Below are positions 1-8,754 of a stretch of DNA of 64,000 nt, piece after piece. Both the position numbers and the translations under genes were made by a program. Source of the stretch: Paraburkholderia ginsengiterrae (GTDB lineage Bacteria; Pseudomonadota; Gammaproteobacteria; Burkholderiales; Burkholderiaceae); contig NZ_LXKA01000298.1 of NCBI RefSeq assembly GCF_001645125.1, positions 1-64,000 of the forward strand, given 5' to 3'. The first letter of the stretch is position 1; every line of letters starts with the position of its first letter. Under the pieces are notes generated by a model. It made no database searches. It was not told the DNA's origin and saw only the letters and a program-made list of their open reading frames with translations.

Positions 1-126
1 CCGAGCGGCAAGACGGTGGTGTCGAATCTGTCCAGCTCGCACCTGATGAGCGAAGGTGCGCCCTCGTACAACGACGACGTGTTCGTCTACTGGTCGCCGG
101 CTAGCGGCGTGGTGCTGACGCAATGA
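1..126 (+). CDS. potG: Polyamine ABC transporter ATP-binding protein, C-terminal end (partial)
   Basis: The frame is open from base 1 to a TGA at 124-126 and gives the last 41 residues of a protein that begins outside the window. The visible part ends in VYWSPASGVVLTQ, which fits the C-terminal TOBE-like region of PotA/PotG-type ATPases that energise spermidine or putrescine import at the inner membrane. No Walker motifs are in view, so the identity rests mainly on context: the stop overlaps the start of a PotH-like permease by 4 nt (ATGA), the usual potFGHI arrangement. Confidence 0.7.
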   Translation, partial: PSGKTVVSNLSSSHLMSEGAPSYNDDVFVYWSPASGVVLTQ

Positions 127-1097
127 GCAATCCCACTACCTCCTCCCCCGCGGCGCTCGGCGCGCCGTCCGGCAGCCGTTTGTTGGGTCTGCTGAAGAAG
201 CGCCTTGCCATGCTGCTGCCCTCGGGCCGCAGCACGGTGATCGGTGTGCCGTTCCTGTGGCTCACGCTGTTCTTCGCCGTGCCGTTCGTGCTGGTGCTGA
301 AGATCAGCTTCGCCGATCTGCGCCTGGGCATTCCGCCCTACACCGATCTGGTGACGGTCAAGGACGGCATGGTGCATTTCGCCATGCAGCTGAGCCACTA
401 CGCGTTCCTGCTGCAGGACGATCTGTATATCGCCACGTATATCAGCTCGCTGAAGATGGCGGCGATTTCGACCTTCTTCTGCCTGCTGATCGGCTTTCCG
501 ATTGCGTACTACATCGCCCGCTCGGAACCCACGAAGCGCAACCTGCTGATGATGGGCGTGATGCTGCCGTTCTGGACGTCGTTCCTGATCCGCGTCTATG
601 CATGGATCGGCATCCTGAAGGACGACGGTCTGCTCAATCACACGCTGATGGCGATCGGCCTGATCCATTCACCGTTGCGTCTCTACCACACGGATATTGG
701 CGTGTATATCGGCATGGTCTATTCGTACCTGCCGTTCATGGTGATGCCGCTGTACGCGCACCTCGTGAAGATGGACCTGACGCTGCTCGAAGCCGCTTAC
801 GACCTGGGCTGCAAACCGTGGACCGCGTTCACGCGCATCACGTTGCCGCTCTCGAAGAACGGGATTATCGCCGGCAGCCTGCTGGTGTTCATTCCGGCGG
901 TGGGCGAGTACGTGATCCCGGAACTGCTCGGCGGCGCCGACACGCTGATGATCGGCCGCGTGATGTGGGATGAATTCTTCAACGACATGGACTGGCCGAT
1001 GGCGTCAGCCGTGACGGTCGCGATGGTGGTGCTGCTGCTCGTGCCGATGGCCGTGTTCCAGTATTACCAGGTCAAGGAACTAGAAGGTACAAAATGA
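123..1097 (+). CDS. potH: Putrescine/spermidine ABC transporter permease (PotH-like)
   Basis: The 324-residue polytopic inner-membrane permease is close in length to E. coli PotH (about 317). The first membrane helix lies near residues 40-62 after a long cytoplasmic N-terminus. The ABC permease EAA loop that contacts the ATPase is seen near residues 221-245 (EAAYDLGCKPWTAFTRITLP). It should form a heterodimer with the next gene product and import polyamines delivered by a periplasmic binding protein, whose gene is probably upstream of the window. The start overlaps the ATPase stop by 4 nt, and its own stop overlaps the next start by 4 nt, so the three genes are translationally coupled. Confidence 0.88.
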   Translation: MSNPTTSSPAALGAPSGSRLLGLLKKRLAMLLPSGRSTVIGVPFLWLTLFFAVPFVLVLKISFADLRLGIPPYTDLVTVKDGMVHFAMQLSHYAFLLQDDLYIATYISSLKMAAISTFFCLLIGFPIAYYIARSEPTKRNLLMMGVMLPFWTSFLIRVYAWIGILKDDGLLNHTLMAIGLIHSPLRLYHTDIGVYIGMVYSYLPFMVMPLYAHLVKMDLTLLEAAYDLGCKPWTAFTRITLPLSKNGIIAGSLLVFIPAVGEYVIPELLGGADTLMIGRVMWDEFFNDMDWPMASAVTVAMVVLLLVPMAVFQYYQVKELEGTK

Positions 1098-2011
1098 TCA
1101 AGCCAAACAGAACGCTTTCCAATAGCGTGCTGACGTTCGGATTCCTGTTTCTGTATATCCCGATCATCAGCCTCATCGTCTATTCGTTTAACGAATCAAA
1201 GCTCGTCACGGTCTGGTCCGGCTTCTCGCTCAAGTGGTACGGGGCGCTGTTGCAGGACGGCGAACTGCTGAACGCTGCGTGGCTTTCGCTGAAGATTGGT
1301 CTGCTGACCGCGTGCGCTTCGGTCGTGATCGGCACATGGGCGGGTTTCGTGCTGGCGCGCTTCGGGCGCTTTCAGGGCTTCACGCTGTTCGCCGGCATGA
1401 TCAACGCGCCGCTGGTGATTCCCGAAGTGATTCAGGGCATCTCGCTGCTGCTGCTGTTCGTTGCGCTCGAACAGATGCTCGGCTGGCCGAAGGGGCGCGG
1501 GCTCTTCACGATCTGGATCGGCCACGTGATGCTGTGCGTGTCGTACGTGGCGATCATCGTGCAGTCGCGGGTGAAGGAACTGAACAAGTCGATCGAGGAA
1601 GCCGCGCTCGATCTGGGTGCCACGCCGTTCAAGGTGTTCTTCCTGATCACCCTGCCGCTGATCTCGCAGGCGCTGATGTCTGGCTGGCTGCTCTCGTTCA
1701 CGCTCTCATTCGACGACCTGGTGCTCTCCGCGTTCCTGTCGGGTCCGGGCTCGACCACCCTGCCGCTCGTCGTGTTCTCGCGGGTGCGCCTGGGTCTGAA
1801 TCCGGAAATGAACGCGCTTGCCACGATCTTCATCACCACGGTGACGATCGGCGTGATCGCGGTGAACCGCTGGATGCAGTTGCGTGAACGCAAGCGCACC
1901 CGCGACATGCAGATGGCGTTCGCGATTGCCGATGCAGAGGCTGCTGCCGACCCGTTGCCGGCAGCACCCCAGGCAGTGGCACGCAAGTCGCTCGGTACGG
2001 CGCGCGCATAA
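1094..2011 (+). CDS. potI: Putrescine/spermidine ABC transporter permease (PotI-like)
   Basis: This is the second permease subunit, 305 residues, with about six predicted membrane segments. Its EAA loop (EEAALDLGATPFKVFFLITL) lies near residues 177-196. It pairs with the PotH-like subunit in the inner membrane. E. coli PotI is about 281 residues. The excess here is a C-terminal cytoplasmic tail rich in Ala and Pro after the last helix, which has no obvious role. The ATG overlaps the potH stop (ATGA). The following outer-membrane protein gene starts 38 nt downstream and probably belongs to the same transcript. Confidence 0.88.
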   Translation: MIKPNRTLSNSVLTFGFLFLYIPIISLIVYSFNESKLVTVWSGFSLKWYGALLQDGELLNAAWLSLKIGLLTACASVVIGTWAGFVLARFGRFQGFTLFAGMINAPLVIPEVIQGISLLLLFVALEQMLGWPKGRGLFTIWIGHVMLCVSYVAIIVQSRVKELNKSIEEAALDLGATPFKVFFLITLPLISQALMSGWLLSFTLSFDDLVLSAFLSGPGSTTLPLVVFSRVRLGLNPEMNALATIFITTVTIGVIAVNRWMQLRERKRTRDMQMAFAIADAEAAADPLPAAPQAVARKSLGTARA

Positions 2012-2049
2012 GAAGTCCTTTTGCAATACGACCAATAAGGAGAATTTGC

Positions 2050-3633
2050 ATGAGAAAGAAGCTCATCTGTCTGTTGGTGGCGGGGAGTCTGCCTGGCATG
2101 GCCATGGCAGATGCCACCAGCGACCAGATCAAGGCGCTGCAAGCCCAACTCAACGCGCTGCAAAAGGAGGTCAAGCAGCTGCGGGCGGAAGTCGCCACCA
2201 AACCGAAGGCAGCCGCCGCCGCAGCCCCTGCTCCGGCAGTGGTGGCCGCGCCGGTGGACATCTCGTCGCCTGACTACGGCAAGGCACAAGCCACGCTGAC
2301 CAACGATCAGGTCGATTCGATGAAGCAGCAGATCGCCAACCAGCAGCTAAAGGTCGACTCGCTGGTGGATGCGGCCAATACCGGCCCGATCGCGGGCCTG
2401 TCGGTGACCGGCTATATCGATCCGACCTACATCTATAACCGCGCGCAGAGCAGCTCGTCGTTCCTGTTCGCGAACCACGAGAGCGCCTACAACTACTTCA
2501 ACAGCACGTTCGGCGACCTGTACCTCGACATCAAGAAGACCTTCGGTGTCGGCCCGATGGCGCCGTCGGCCGAGATCACGCTGATGCCGAACCGCGGCAA
2601 CGGCATTACGCTGCTGCAGAACGAGCACGGCAATATCGGCAACAACATCCTGAACACGGCCGTGGTGAACGTGCCGTTGAACGCGACCACGACGCTCGTG
2701 GCCGGTCTGATTCCGAGCTTCGGCGGCTATGAGGTGCAGCAGTCGAACCAGATGCTCACGCTCACGCACAACCTGCTGTATGACTTCTCGGATCCGGGCA
2801 GCTACATCGGCATCGGCGCGAACTACACGAAGGGCGACTGGGCGTGGAAGTTCTTCCTCGGCAACGAGCAGTACCGCACGTATGGCGCGACGACGCAGGT
2901 CGGCACCAATGCACTGGGCGATCCGATCACGACCAGCAACAAGATTCCGACCTTCACGTCGCGGGTCGACTACACGTGGTCTAGCGCGCTCGACGTGGGT
3001 GGCTCGTTCAACATCGGCCGTCAGACTTTGCCTAGTGCGCAGGCAACCGATGCCACCGGCGCCCCGATTCCGGGTTCGTTCGTGTACGGCGTCGGCGGCA
3101 ACTCGCCGAGCGCGGGCGGTACGTTCTTCTTCACGGAAGCCGACCTGACCTACACGCTCGCGGACGTGCAGTACAACGCCGAACTGGACTACGGCCAGCA
3201 GCAGAACGGCGCGTTCAACGGCGGCCAGGCGCAATGGTACGGCCTCTCGCTGCTCGCGCACCGCAAGTTCAATCTGCCGGTGGTGGGCCGCATGGGTGCA
3301 ACCGTGCGTTATGACCTGCTGGTCGACAGCAAGAACGGCGGCGGTGGCGGTGGCATCGCGCTGAACTCGAACGGCATGGACACGGCCGACGGCTTCGGTA
3401 TCGGCGCGGACTGTCTCGCCAATTCGAAGGCGAACGGTGGTGTCGGCTTCGAGTGCAAGGGCGCGACCCGTCAGGACGTGGCGCTCGACCTGCTGTTCTT
3501 CCCGACCCAGCAGATCACGGTCAAGGTGGAATACCGCCACGACTGGGCCAACAAACAGGTGTTCCTGAAGAACGACGGTTCGTACGGCAAGTCCAACGAC
3601 CTGCTCGCGACCCAGTTCATCTACTCGTTCTAA
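2050..3633 (+). CDS. DUF3138-like outer-membrane protein next to polyamine genes
   Basis: The 527-residue protein has a clear signal peptide (residues 1-20, ending GMAMA). A short coiled coil follows (residues 24-50, heptads of Leu and Val) and then an Ala/Pro linker. A long region rich in Tyr, Gly and Asn ends in an aromatic C-terminus (FIYSF). Together these features indicate a periplasmic trimerising stalk plus an outer-membrane beta barrel. It resembles the Burkholderiales family annotated DUF3138; I recall this by resemblance and did not search. The position between potI and puuB suggests a polyamine-related outer-membrane channel, which is inference. A good ribosome site (AAGGAG) precedes the ATG. 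Confidence 0.75.
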   Translation: MRKKLICLLVAGSLPGMAMADATSDQIKALQAQLNALQKEVKQLRAEVATKPKAAAAAAPAPAVVAAPVDISSPDYGKAQATLTNDQVDSMKQQIANQQLKVDSLVDAANTGPIAGLSVTGYIDPTYIYNRAQSSSSFLFANHESAYNYFNSTFGDLYLDIKKTFGVGPMAPSAEITLMPNRGNGITLLQNEHGNIGNNILNTAVVNVPLNATTTLVAGLIPSFGGYEVQQSNQMLTLTHNLLYDFSDPGSYIGIGANYTKGDWAWKFFLGNEQYRTYGATTQVGTNALGDPITTSNKIPTFTSRVDYTWSSALDVGGSFNIGRQTLPSAQATDATGAPIPGSFVYGVGGNSPSAGGTFFFTEADLTYTLADVQYNAELDYGQQQNGAFNGGQAQWYGLSLLAHRKFNLPVVGRMGATVRYDLLVDSKNGGGGGGIALNSNGMDTADGFGIGADCLANSKANGGVGFECKGATRQDVALDLLFFPTQQITVKVEYRHDWANKQVFLKNDGSYGKSNDLLATQFIYSF

Positions 3634-3645
3634 TCCGTACTGCCC

Positions 3646-3677
3646 GCGCGTGGCCTGGCTCCAGAGAGGCCACGCGC
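3646..3677 (+). terminator. Strong hairpin after the DUF3138-like gene
   Basis: A perfect 11-bp inverted repeat (arms 3646-3656 and 3667-3677, starting GCGCGTGG) with a 10-nt loop begins 12 nt after the stop codon. There is no clean T-run behind it (only TCTTCT at 3683), so it may act as a transcript-end stabiliser or attenuator rather than a full terminator. It separates the transport genes from the oxidase genes. Confidence 0.6.
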
Positions 3678-3701
3678 AGGCATCTTCTGCATACCCTGCC
3701 T

Positions 3702-4994
3702 ATGCTCCGATTCTCGAACCAGCCTCACGTCGCCTCGTATTACGCCGCCACTGCCAACGACACGACCCGCTATCCCACGCTCGACGAAACGATTCACGTC
3801 GACGTGTGCGTGATCGGCGCCGGGTTGACCGGCATTTCCACCGCGTTGAATCTGGCCGAACGCGGCCATTCGGTCGCGGTGCTCGAAGCCTCCAAAGTCG
3901 GATGGGCGGCGAGCGGCCGCAACGGCGGCCAGTTGATCGGCGGTTTCGCGTGCGATATCGACACGTTCGCGAAGTTCATGCCGGCGGACGACGTGAAGCG
4001 TGTTTGGGACATGGGGATCGAAACGCTCGACATCGTCAAGGAACGCGTCGCGAAGCACAACATCGACTGCGATCTCACCATCGGTTATCTGACCGCGGCA
4101 AACAAGCCGCGCGATACCGACGCGCTGCAAAAATGGCGTGACGAAGCGCACCAGCGCTTCGGCTATGACCGCTTCAGTTACGTCGACGCTGACGGCGTCG
4201 GCCAATACGTGCAATCGCAACGCTACCTCGGCGGCCTGTTCGACGCGGACAGCGGCCATCTGCATCCGTTGAACTACACGCTGGGGCTGGCGCGCGCGGC
4301 GCGCGAGGCCGGCGTGCGGATTTTCGAAGATAGCTGCGTCACGGCGCTGCGTGCGGAAAACGGCGGACATGTCGCCGAAACTGAGCGCGGCAAAGTGCAG
4401 GCACGCTTCGTCGTGCTCGCCTGCAACACCTATCTTGGCAAGCTCGCGCCGGATATCGCGAGCAAGATCATGCCCGTGGGCACCTACGTGATCGCCACCG
4501 AACCGCTCGACCCCGACCGTGCCGAAGCGCTGATGCCCGCCAAGGCGGCCGTCTGCGACAGCCGCTTCGTGCTCGATTACTTCCGCCCCGCGCCCGACAA
4601 CCGGCTGCTCTGGGGCGGCAAGGTCAGCTATTCGACATTCGCGCCGCGCAATCTCGGCGAAGCGATGCGCCGCGATATGCTGAAAACTTTCCCGCAACTC
4701 GACGACGTCAAAGTCGACTACGCGTGGGGCGGTTACGTCGACATCACCATGAACCGCGCGCCGCATTTCGGCCGGCTGTCGCCTACCGTGTATTTCGCGC
4801 AAGGCTTCTCGGGCCACGGCGTGAACACGACGGGACTCGCGGGTAAACTGATCGCCGAGGCCATCGATGGCCAGGCGTCGCGCTTCGATCTGTTCGGCAA
4901 GATTCGCCACCGCGACTTTCCTGGCGGCGCTACACTGCGCACCCCTGCCCTCGTGCTCGCCATGGCCTGGTATCGAATGAAGGATCTGCTTTGA
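3702..4994 (+). CDS. puuB: Gamma-glutamylputrescine oxidase-like FAD oxidoreductase, copy 1
   Basis: The 430-residue protein is a DAO-family flavoprotein. The FAD-binding GAGLTG motif lies near residues 32-37 (CVIGAGLTGISTALNLAERG), followed by the GWAASGRNGGQ stretch typical of PuuB/OrdL oxidases and a C-terminal GxSGHG motif near residue 370. In the Puu pathway this enzyme oxidises gamma-glutamylputrescine to its aldehyde with release of ammonia and peroxide. The start at 3702 was chosen because the family begins shortly before the FAD motif, whereas the open frame extends back into the previous gene. The stop shares one base with the next start. Confidence 0.82.
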   Translation: MLRFSNQPHVASYYAATANDTTRYPTLDETIHVDVCVIGAGLTGISTALNLAERGHSVAVLEASKVGWAASGRNGGQLIGGFACDIDTFAKFMPADDVKRVWDMGIETLDIVKERVAKHNIDCDLTIGYLTAANKPRDTDALQKWRDEAHQRFGYDRFSYVDADGVGQYVQSQRYLGGLFDADSGHLHPLNYTLGLARAAREAGVRIFEDSCVTALRAENGGHVAETERGKVQARFVVLACNTYLGKLAPDIASKIMPVGTYVIATEPLDPDRAEALMPAKAAVCDSRFVLDYFRPAPDNRLLWGGKVSYSTFAPRNLGEAMRRDMLKTFPQLDDVKVDYAWGGYVDITMNRAPHFGRLSPTVYFAQGFSGHGVNTTGLAGKLIAEAIDGQASRFDLFGKIRHRDFPGGATLRTPALVLAMAWYRMKDLL

Positions 4995-6316
4995 TGAATG
5001 CGCCGACTCCCGGTTTCAACCCGCTCGACCTTCGCGCCGACGCGCTGATCGCCAACTCCTACTATGAAGCGAGCGCGCCCCGCCCGCCCGTCGACGACCC
5101 TGCGCTCGACGGCGCGCTGGAGGCCGACGTCTGCGTGATCGGCGCGGGCTTCTCCGGCTTGTCGGTGGCGCTGGAGTGCCGGGCACGCGGCTTGTCGGTG
5201 GTCGTGCTCGACGCGCACCGCCCCGGCTGGGGTGCGTCGGGCCGCAACGGCGGGCAGACGCTGGTGGGTTTCGCGAAAGACGAGATCATGGAGCGCCAGC
5301 TCGGACTCGACGGCGCGCGCGCCGCGTGGGCCATGTCGGTGGAAGGCGTGGCGCTGGTGCGCGAGCGCATCGAGCGTTACGGCATTGATTGCGATTTCAC
5401 ATCCGGCTATCTGACGGTCGCCACCAAACCGAAACGTGTGCCGGATTTGCGCGCGTGGATGGAATCGGCCTCGCAACGCTGGGGCTATACGAAACTCTCG
5501 TGGCTCGATACCGACGAGGTCCGTGCGCGCGTCGCATCGAAGCGCTATCTGGCCGGCGTCTACGATCCTTTTTCCGGCCACCTGCATCCGCTCAAGTACT
5601 GCCTCGGCCTCGCCGAAGCGGCTCGCCGCGAAGGCGCGCAACTGTTCGCGCATTCGCCGGTGATCGAGGTCGTGCGCGGCGCGCGGCCTGTCGTGCGCAC
5701 CGCCCGCGGCGAAGTGCGCTGCCGCTTCGTCGCGGCGTGCGGCAATGCGACGATCGGCGACGTGCTGCCGGCGCCGGTAGCCGCGCGCATCGCACCGATC
5801 GCGTCGTATATCGTCGCCACCGAACCGCTCGGCGAGGCGCGCGCCAACGCGCTGATCAAAGGGCGTGAGGCGATTTGCGACAACAACTTCTTCCTCGATT
5901 ATTTCCGCTTGTCGGCGGATCATCGCGTGCTGTTCGGCGGGCGCGCCAGTTCGACCGGGGCTTCACCGGTGCAACTGGGCGAAGAGATTCGCAAGCGCAT
6001 GATCGGCGTGTTCCCGCAACTCGGCGACGTGCGCGTCGACTATGCTTGGGGCGGTTTTGTCGACGTCACGCGTAATCGCGCGCCCGACTTTGGCTCGATC
6101 GATCCCAACTACTTTTACGTGCAAGGGTTTTCGGGGCACGGCGTGGCGCTGACCGGCATTGCCGGACGCGTCATTGCGAAGGCCATGGCCGGCGAGACGG
6201 CGGCCTTCGACCTGTTCGCCCGGTTGCGGCATGCGCGCTTTCCCGGCGGCCCGGCCTTGCGTGGGCCGGCGCTGGAACTCGGCATGATGTATCACCGGAT
6301 TCTCGAGTTGTTTTAA
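4994..6316 (+). CDS. Gamma-glutamylputrescine oxidase-like FAD oxidoreductase, copy 2
   Basis: A second DAO-family flavoprotein of 440 residues, clearly paralogous to its upstream neighbour throughout: CVIGAGFSG FAD motif near residue 48, GWGASGRNGGQ, YAWGGFVD and QGFSGHGV in the same order. It carries about 15 extra N-terminal residues. The ATG at 4994 overlaps the previous stop by one base (TGATG). A TTG at 4991 is in frame but less likely. The retention of two neighbouring copies suggests different polyamine-derived substrates, for example gamma-glutamyl derivatives of putrescine versus another amine; the sequence does not say which. Confidence 0.8.
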   Translation: MNAPTPGFNPLDLRADALIANSYYEASAPRPPVDDPALDGALEADVCVIGAGFSGLSVALECRARGLSVVVLDAHRPGWGASGRNGGQTLVGFAKDEIMERQLGLDGARAAWAMSVEGVALVRERIERYGIDCDFTSGYLTVATKPKRVPDLRAWMESASQRWGYTKLSWLDTDEVRARVASKRYLAGVYDPFSGHLHPLKYCLGLAEAARREGAQLFAHSPVIEVVRGARPVVRTARGEVRCRFVAACGNATIGDVLPAPVAARIAPIASYIVATEPLGEARANALIKGREAICDNNFFLDYFRLSADHRVLFGGRASSTGASPVQLGEEIRKRMIGVFPQLGDVRVDYAWGGFVDVTRNRAPDFGSIDPNYFYVQGFSGHGVALTGIAGRVIAKAMAGETAAFDLFARLRHARFPGGPALRGPALELGMMYHRILELF

Positions 6317-6409
6317 ACCTGCCTCTTCCTGGTACTTGATGACGCACGAAAAGTCCGTAGCTGTACAAAGAAGTCGTCGCCACACACAATGTGATGCGTG
6401 AGGCTGCCG

Positions 6410-7765
6410 CTACAGCCAGACAATAAATCCAGTTCCAGAGAACGAACTGTTGACAGTCAACCGCCATTCATGAGCAGTGGCGATTTCCTTACAGATCGCC
6501 AGTCCCAAACCGGCGCCATCATGCCTCGCATCCGGCGCGCGCCAGAAACGCTTGAACAGGAACGGCATGTACTCCTGCCGGATACCTGGTCCTTCGTCGC
6601 GCACCTCGATTGAGCCCGCGCCGACAATGAGCCATACGGCACTATCGGGCTGCGAAACGTTGATGGCGTTTTCGACGACGTTTTTCAGGAGAATGAATAG
6701 CGCACTCCTGTCCGCCCATATCGATGCCGGCGGATCGGTAGTCTCGAGTTCCAGCTTCACGTGTTTCATGTCCGCTTTGCGCCCGAGATACGCGAGGACG
6801 TCCCGTGCGACCTCCACGAGGTTCACATCGCCGAAGCTGAAGTTCTGCGATTCGCTGACTTCGGCCAGATGCAGCAGCTGCCGAACCTGTCGCGCCATCA
6901 GATCGATCTCGCGAAACAGCAGTTCCTTTCCATTGATTTCAGGCTGCAGTTCAATCTGTGCGCGAATCAAGGTAAGCGGCGTCTGGAGCTCGTGCGCAGC
7001 CGACGCAAGAAATTGCTGTTGCACAGAGAAGCCGTTTTCCAGTCTTCCCAACGCTTCGTTGAACGCGTGAATCAGCGGTTTGATCTCAGTCGGCACACCC
7101 TCTAACGGCAAGCGTGTCCTCAGATTTCGCGGCGTAATCAGCGCAGCGGCGCTCGACGCCTCTCTTAGCGGCTTCAGCACGCGATGCACGGTAAACCTCA
7201 GCGTCACGCCGAAAATGATCGCCGCCAGGAATACGACGATTCTGACGGTGGCCGGAATCTGCTTGACCTTCGAGCCAATCATCGCTTCGAGGAGGCGTGC
7301 GCTTGTTGCAGTCTGGGCATAGAAGACCGCCTGTCCGTGCCGAACCGCAAGCGTCGTAATGTCGAATGGCTTGCCGCGGATCTTCACCCTCTCACTCTTG
7401 TTCACCATCTCGGTGAGATCGCCCTGAACCCACGGTTTATCGTCCCATGCGTCAACTGATGCGAGCAACACGCTTCCCCGCGCGTCGAGCACACGATAGC
7501 CGGCCTCAGTGGGCGCCGCTGTGAACAGCCATGCGCGCTCCGGGGGAAGCTTGACGGAGATCGGACGGCCAGTGCCGTCAAAGGTGATTCCGTCCGCGAC
7601 GTCCTGGGCACCTTCCTTCTGTTCGTGCCGCCCGAGCATCTGCTCCGGAAAATGATTGAACATGTAGGTGATGCCCATGGCCAACGCAGTCAGGCACACC
7701 GCGAGCGCAACGATGCTAGTCACCCACAGGCGCGCGGACAGACTTCGAATCCAGTGATTGAGCAT
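6410..7765 (-). CDS. Two-component sensor histidine kinase, envelope cluster
   Basis: The 451-residue inner-membrane kinase has TM1 near residues 15-35, a periplasmic sensor of about 140 residues, TM2 near 172-192 and a HAMP segment. The phospho-accepting H-box (AAHELQTPL) lies near residues 258-266. A HATPase domain with N box (NVVENAINV), G1 (DEGPG) and G2 (GAGLGLA) follows. The C-terminus is short, ending right after the ATPase fold. It lies downstream of an OmpR-type regulator in the same direction, but a decayed regulator fragment sits between them. It probably phosphorylates the regulator at 8034-8744. The input signal is unknown; the neighbours suggest an outer-membrane stress or cationic signal. 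Confidence 0.85.
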   Translation of the reverse strand: MLNHWIRSLSARLWVTSIVALAVCLTALAMGITYMFNHFPEQMLGRHEQKEGAQDVADGITFDGTGRPISVKLPPERAWLFTAAPTEAGYRVLDARGSVLLASVDAWDDKPWVQGDLTEMVNKSERVKIRGKPFDITTLAVRHGQAVFYAQTATSARLLEAMIGSKVKQIPATVRIVVFLAAIIFGVTLRFTVHRVLKPLREASSAAALITPRNLRTRLPLEGVPTEIKPLIHAFNEALGRLENGFSVQQQFLASAAHELQTPLTLIRAQIELQPEINGKELLFREIDLMARQVRQLLHLAEVSESQNFSFGDVNLVEVARDVLAYLGRKADMKHVKLELETTDPPASIWADRSALFILLKNVVENAINVSQPDSAVWLIVGAGSIEVRDEGPGIRQEYMPFLFKRFWRAPDARHDGAGLGLAICKEIATAHEWRLTVNSSFSGTGFIVWL

Positions 7766-7854
7766 GTCAGATGAGTTACCGTTAATTGACTTCCCTGCGT
7801 GTATCCAGGGTCCAGGCCGGCTAGCAGGTCACCTGATGTGAGTCCGCATCGTTC

Positions 7855-8022
7855 TCACTGCGGGCTAACGGCTGGCGTCAATGAGCGCGACGCCTTGTGA
7901 ACCTTCTCATCAGGTAGCGGACGAAACACGTATCCCTTAGCATGTACTGTGTGGATCAATTCCGGCACGGCTGCATCACCGCAGGCAACGTCGCCGTCGA
8001 CTACCAGGATCAGCTTCTTCAT
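7855..8022 (-). pseudogene. Relic of an OmpR-type response regulator with a large internal deletion
   Basis: A 55-codon frame with an ATG at 8022 reads MKKLILVVDGD, the first strand and acidic pocket of a receiver domain. After about nine residues it continues IHTVHAKGYVFRPLP, the wing and C-terminal hairpin of an OmpR-family winged-helix domain. The rest of the receiver (phospho-Asp, conserved Lys) and the recognition helix are absent. It looks like a second regulator reduced by an in-frame deletion of roughly 170 codons. It sits 12 nt after the intact regulator and 89 nt before the kinase start. A functional micropeptide cannot be excluded. Confidence 0.6.
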
Positions 8023-8033
8023 ATGCCACTCCC

Positions 8034-8744
8034 TTACGACCCGTGCTCACCGCGCGCACCGGTTGACCCGGAGCCCGGCTGCAGCACGAAGCCGGCGCCG
8101 CGGATGTTCGCCAGCCGGGTGGTCGCGCCCACCGCGAGCAGTTTCTTGCGCAGCCGGTGTACGGTCACCTCCAGCGCGTTGGGCGTCACTGCCTCACCCA
8201 ACCCCCACGCGGCATGCTCCAGCGCCGAATGCCGCACCGTCTGGCCGGCCGCGCTGATCAGGCTCAGCAGGATCTGAAGTTCCGCCGGAGCGAGTGAAAC
8301 CGAGTGAGTGGTGCAGCGCAACGCACGTTGCTGGGGATCGACCGTGATATCGGCGTACGACGCAACCAGTGCCGTCAGCGCCGCCGGACGGCGCATCAAG
8401 GTGCGCACACGCGCCACCAGCTCGCTCATGGCGAACGGCTTGGTCACATAGTCGTCGGCGCCGCTCTCGAGTCCGTCCACGCGGTCGTGCAGCGCATCGC
8501 GCGCAGTCAGCATAAGACACGGCGTCATCTGGCCAGCGGCGCGCAGCGTGCGCAGAAAGGTGAGCCCGTCGCCATCCGGCAAGCCGCGGTCCACGATCAG
8601 TACCGCATAGTCGGCTCGGCTCACGCCATATCTGGCCTCGGAGATGTTGTGAAACAGATCGGCCTCGATTCCTGCCGCCACCAGGGCCTGGCGCACCATC
8701 TCTGCCAAACGTTCGTGATCCTCGACAATTGCAACTCGCGACAT
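8034..8744 (-). CDS. OmpR-family response regulator, envelope cluster
   Basis: The 236-residue regulator has a receiver domain in residues 1-115 (acidic pair E8-D9, phospho-acceptor Asp near 52 in IVDRGLPDG, Lys in VTKPF near 102). An OmpR/PhoB winged-helix DNA-binding domain follows (residues about 130-222, with NALEVTVHRLRKKL and the wing NIRGAGFVL). The C-terminus carries a short Gly/Ser tail. It starts 10 nt after the mipA-like stop and is probably co-transcribed with it. The matching direct repeats in front of mipA, mlaA and the small membrane protein gene are the natural candidates for its binding sites, including autoregulation through the mipA promoter. Confidence 0.88.
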   Translation of the reverse strand: MSRVAIVEDHERLAEMVRQALVAAGIEADLFHNISEARYGVSRADYAVLIVDRGLPDGDGLTFLRTLRAAGQMTPCLMLTARDALHDRVDGLESGADDYVTKPFAMSELVARVRTLMRRPAALTALVASYADITVDPQQRALRCTTHSVSLAPAELQILLSLISAAGQTVRHSALEHAAWGLGEAVTPNALEVTVHRLRKKLLAVGATTRLANIRGAGFVLQPGSGSTGARGEHGS

Positions 8745-8754
8745 AACGCAGTGC

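Noticed and set aside
3645-3660. 15-base identity between 3646-3660 and about 34402-34416
   Set aside because: A single GC-rich 15-mer shared between two unrelated intergenic sites; no flanking similarity, so no repeat family is claimed.
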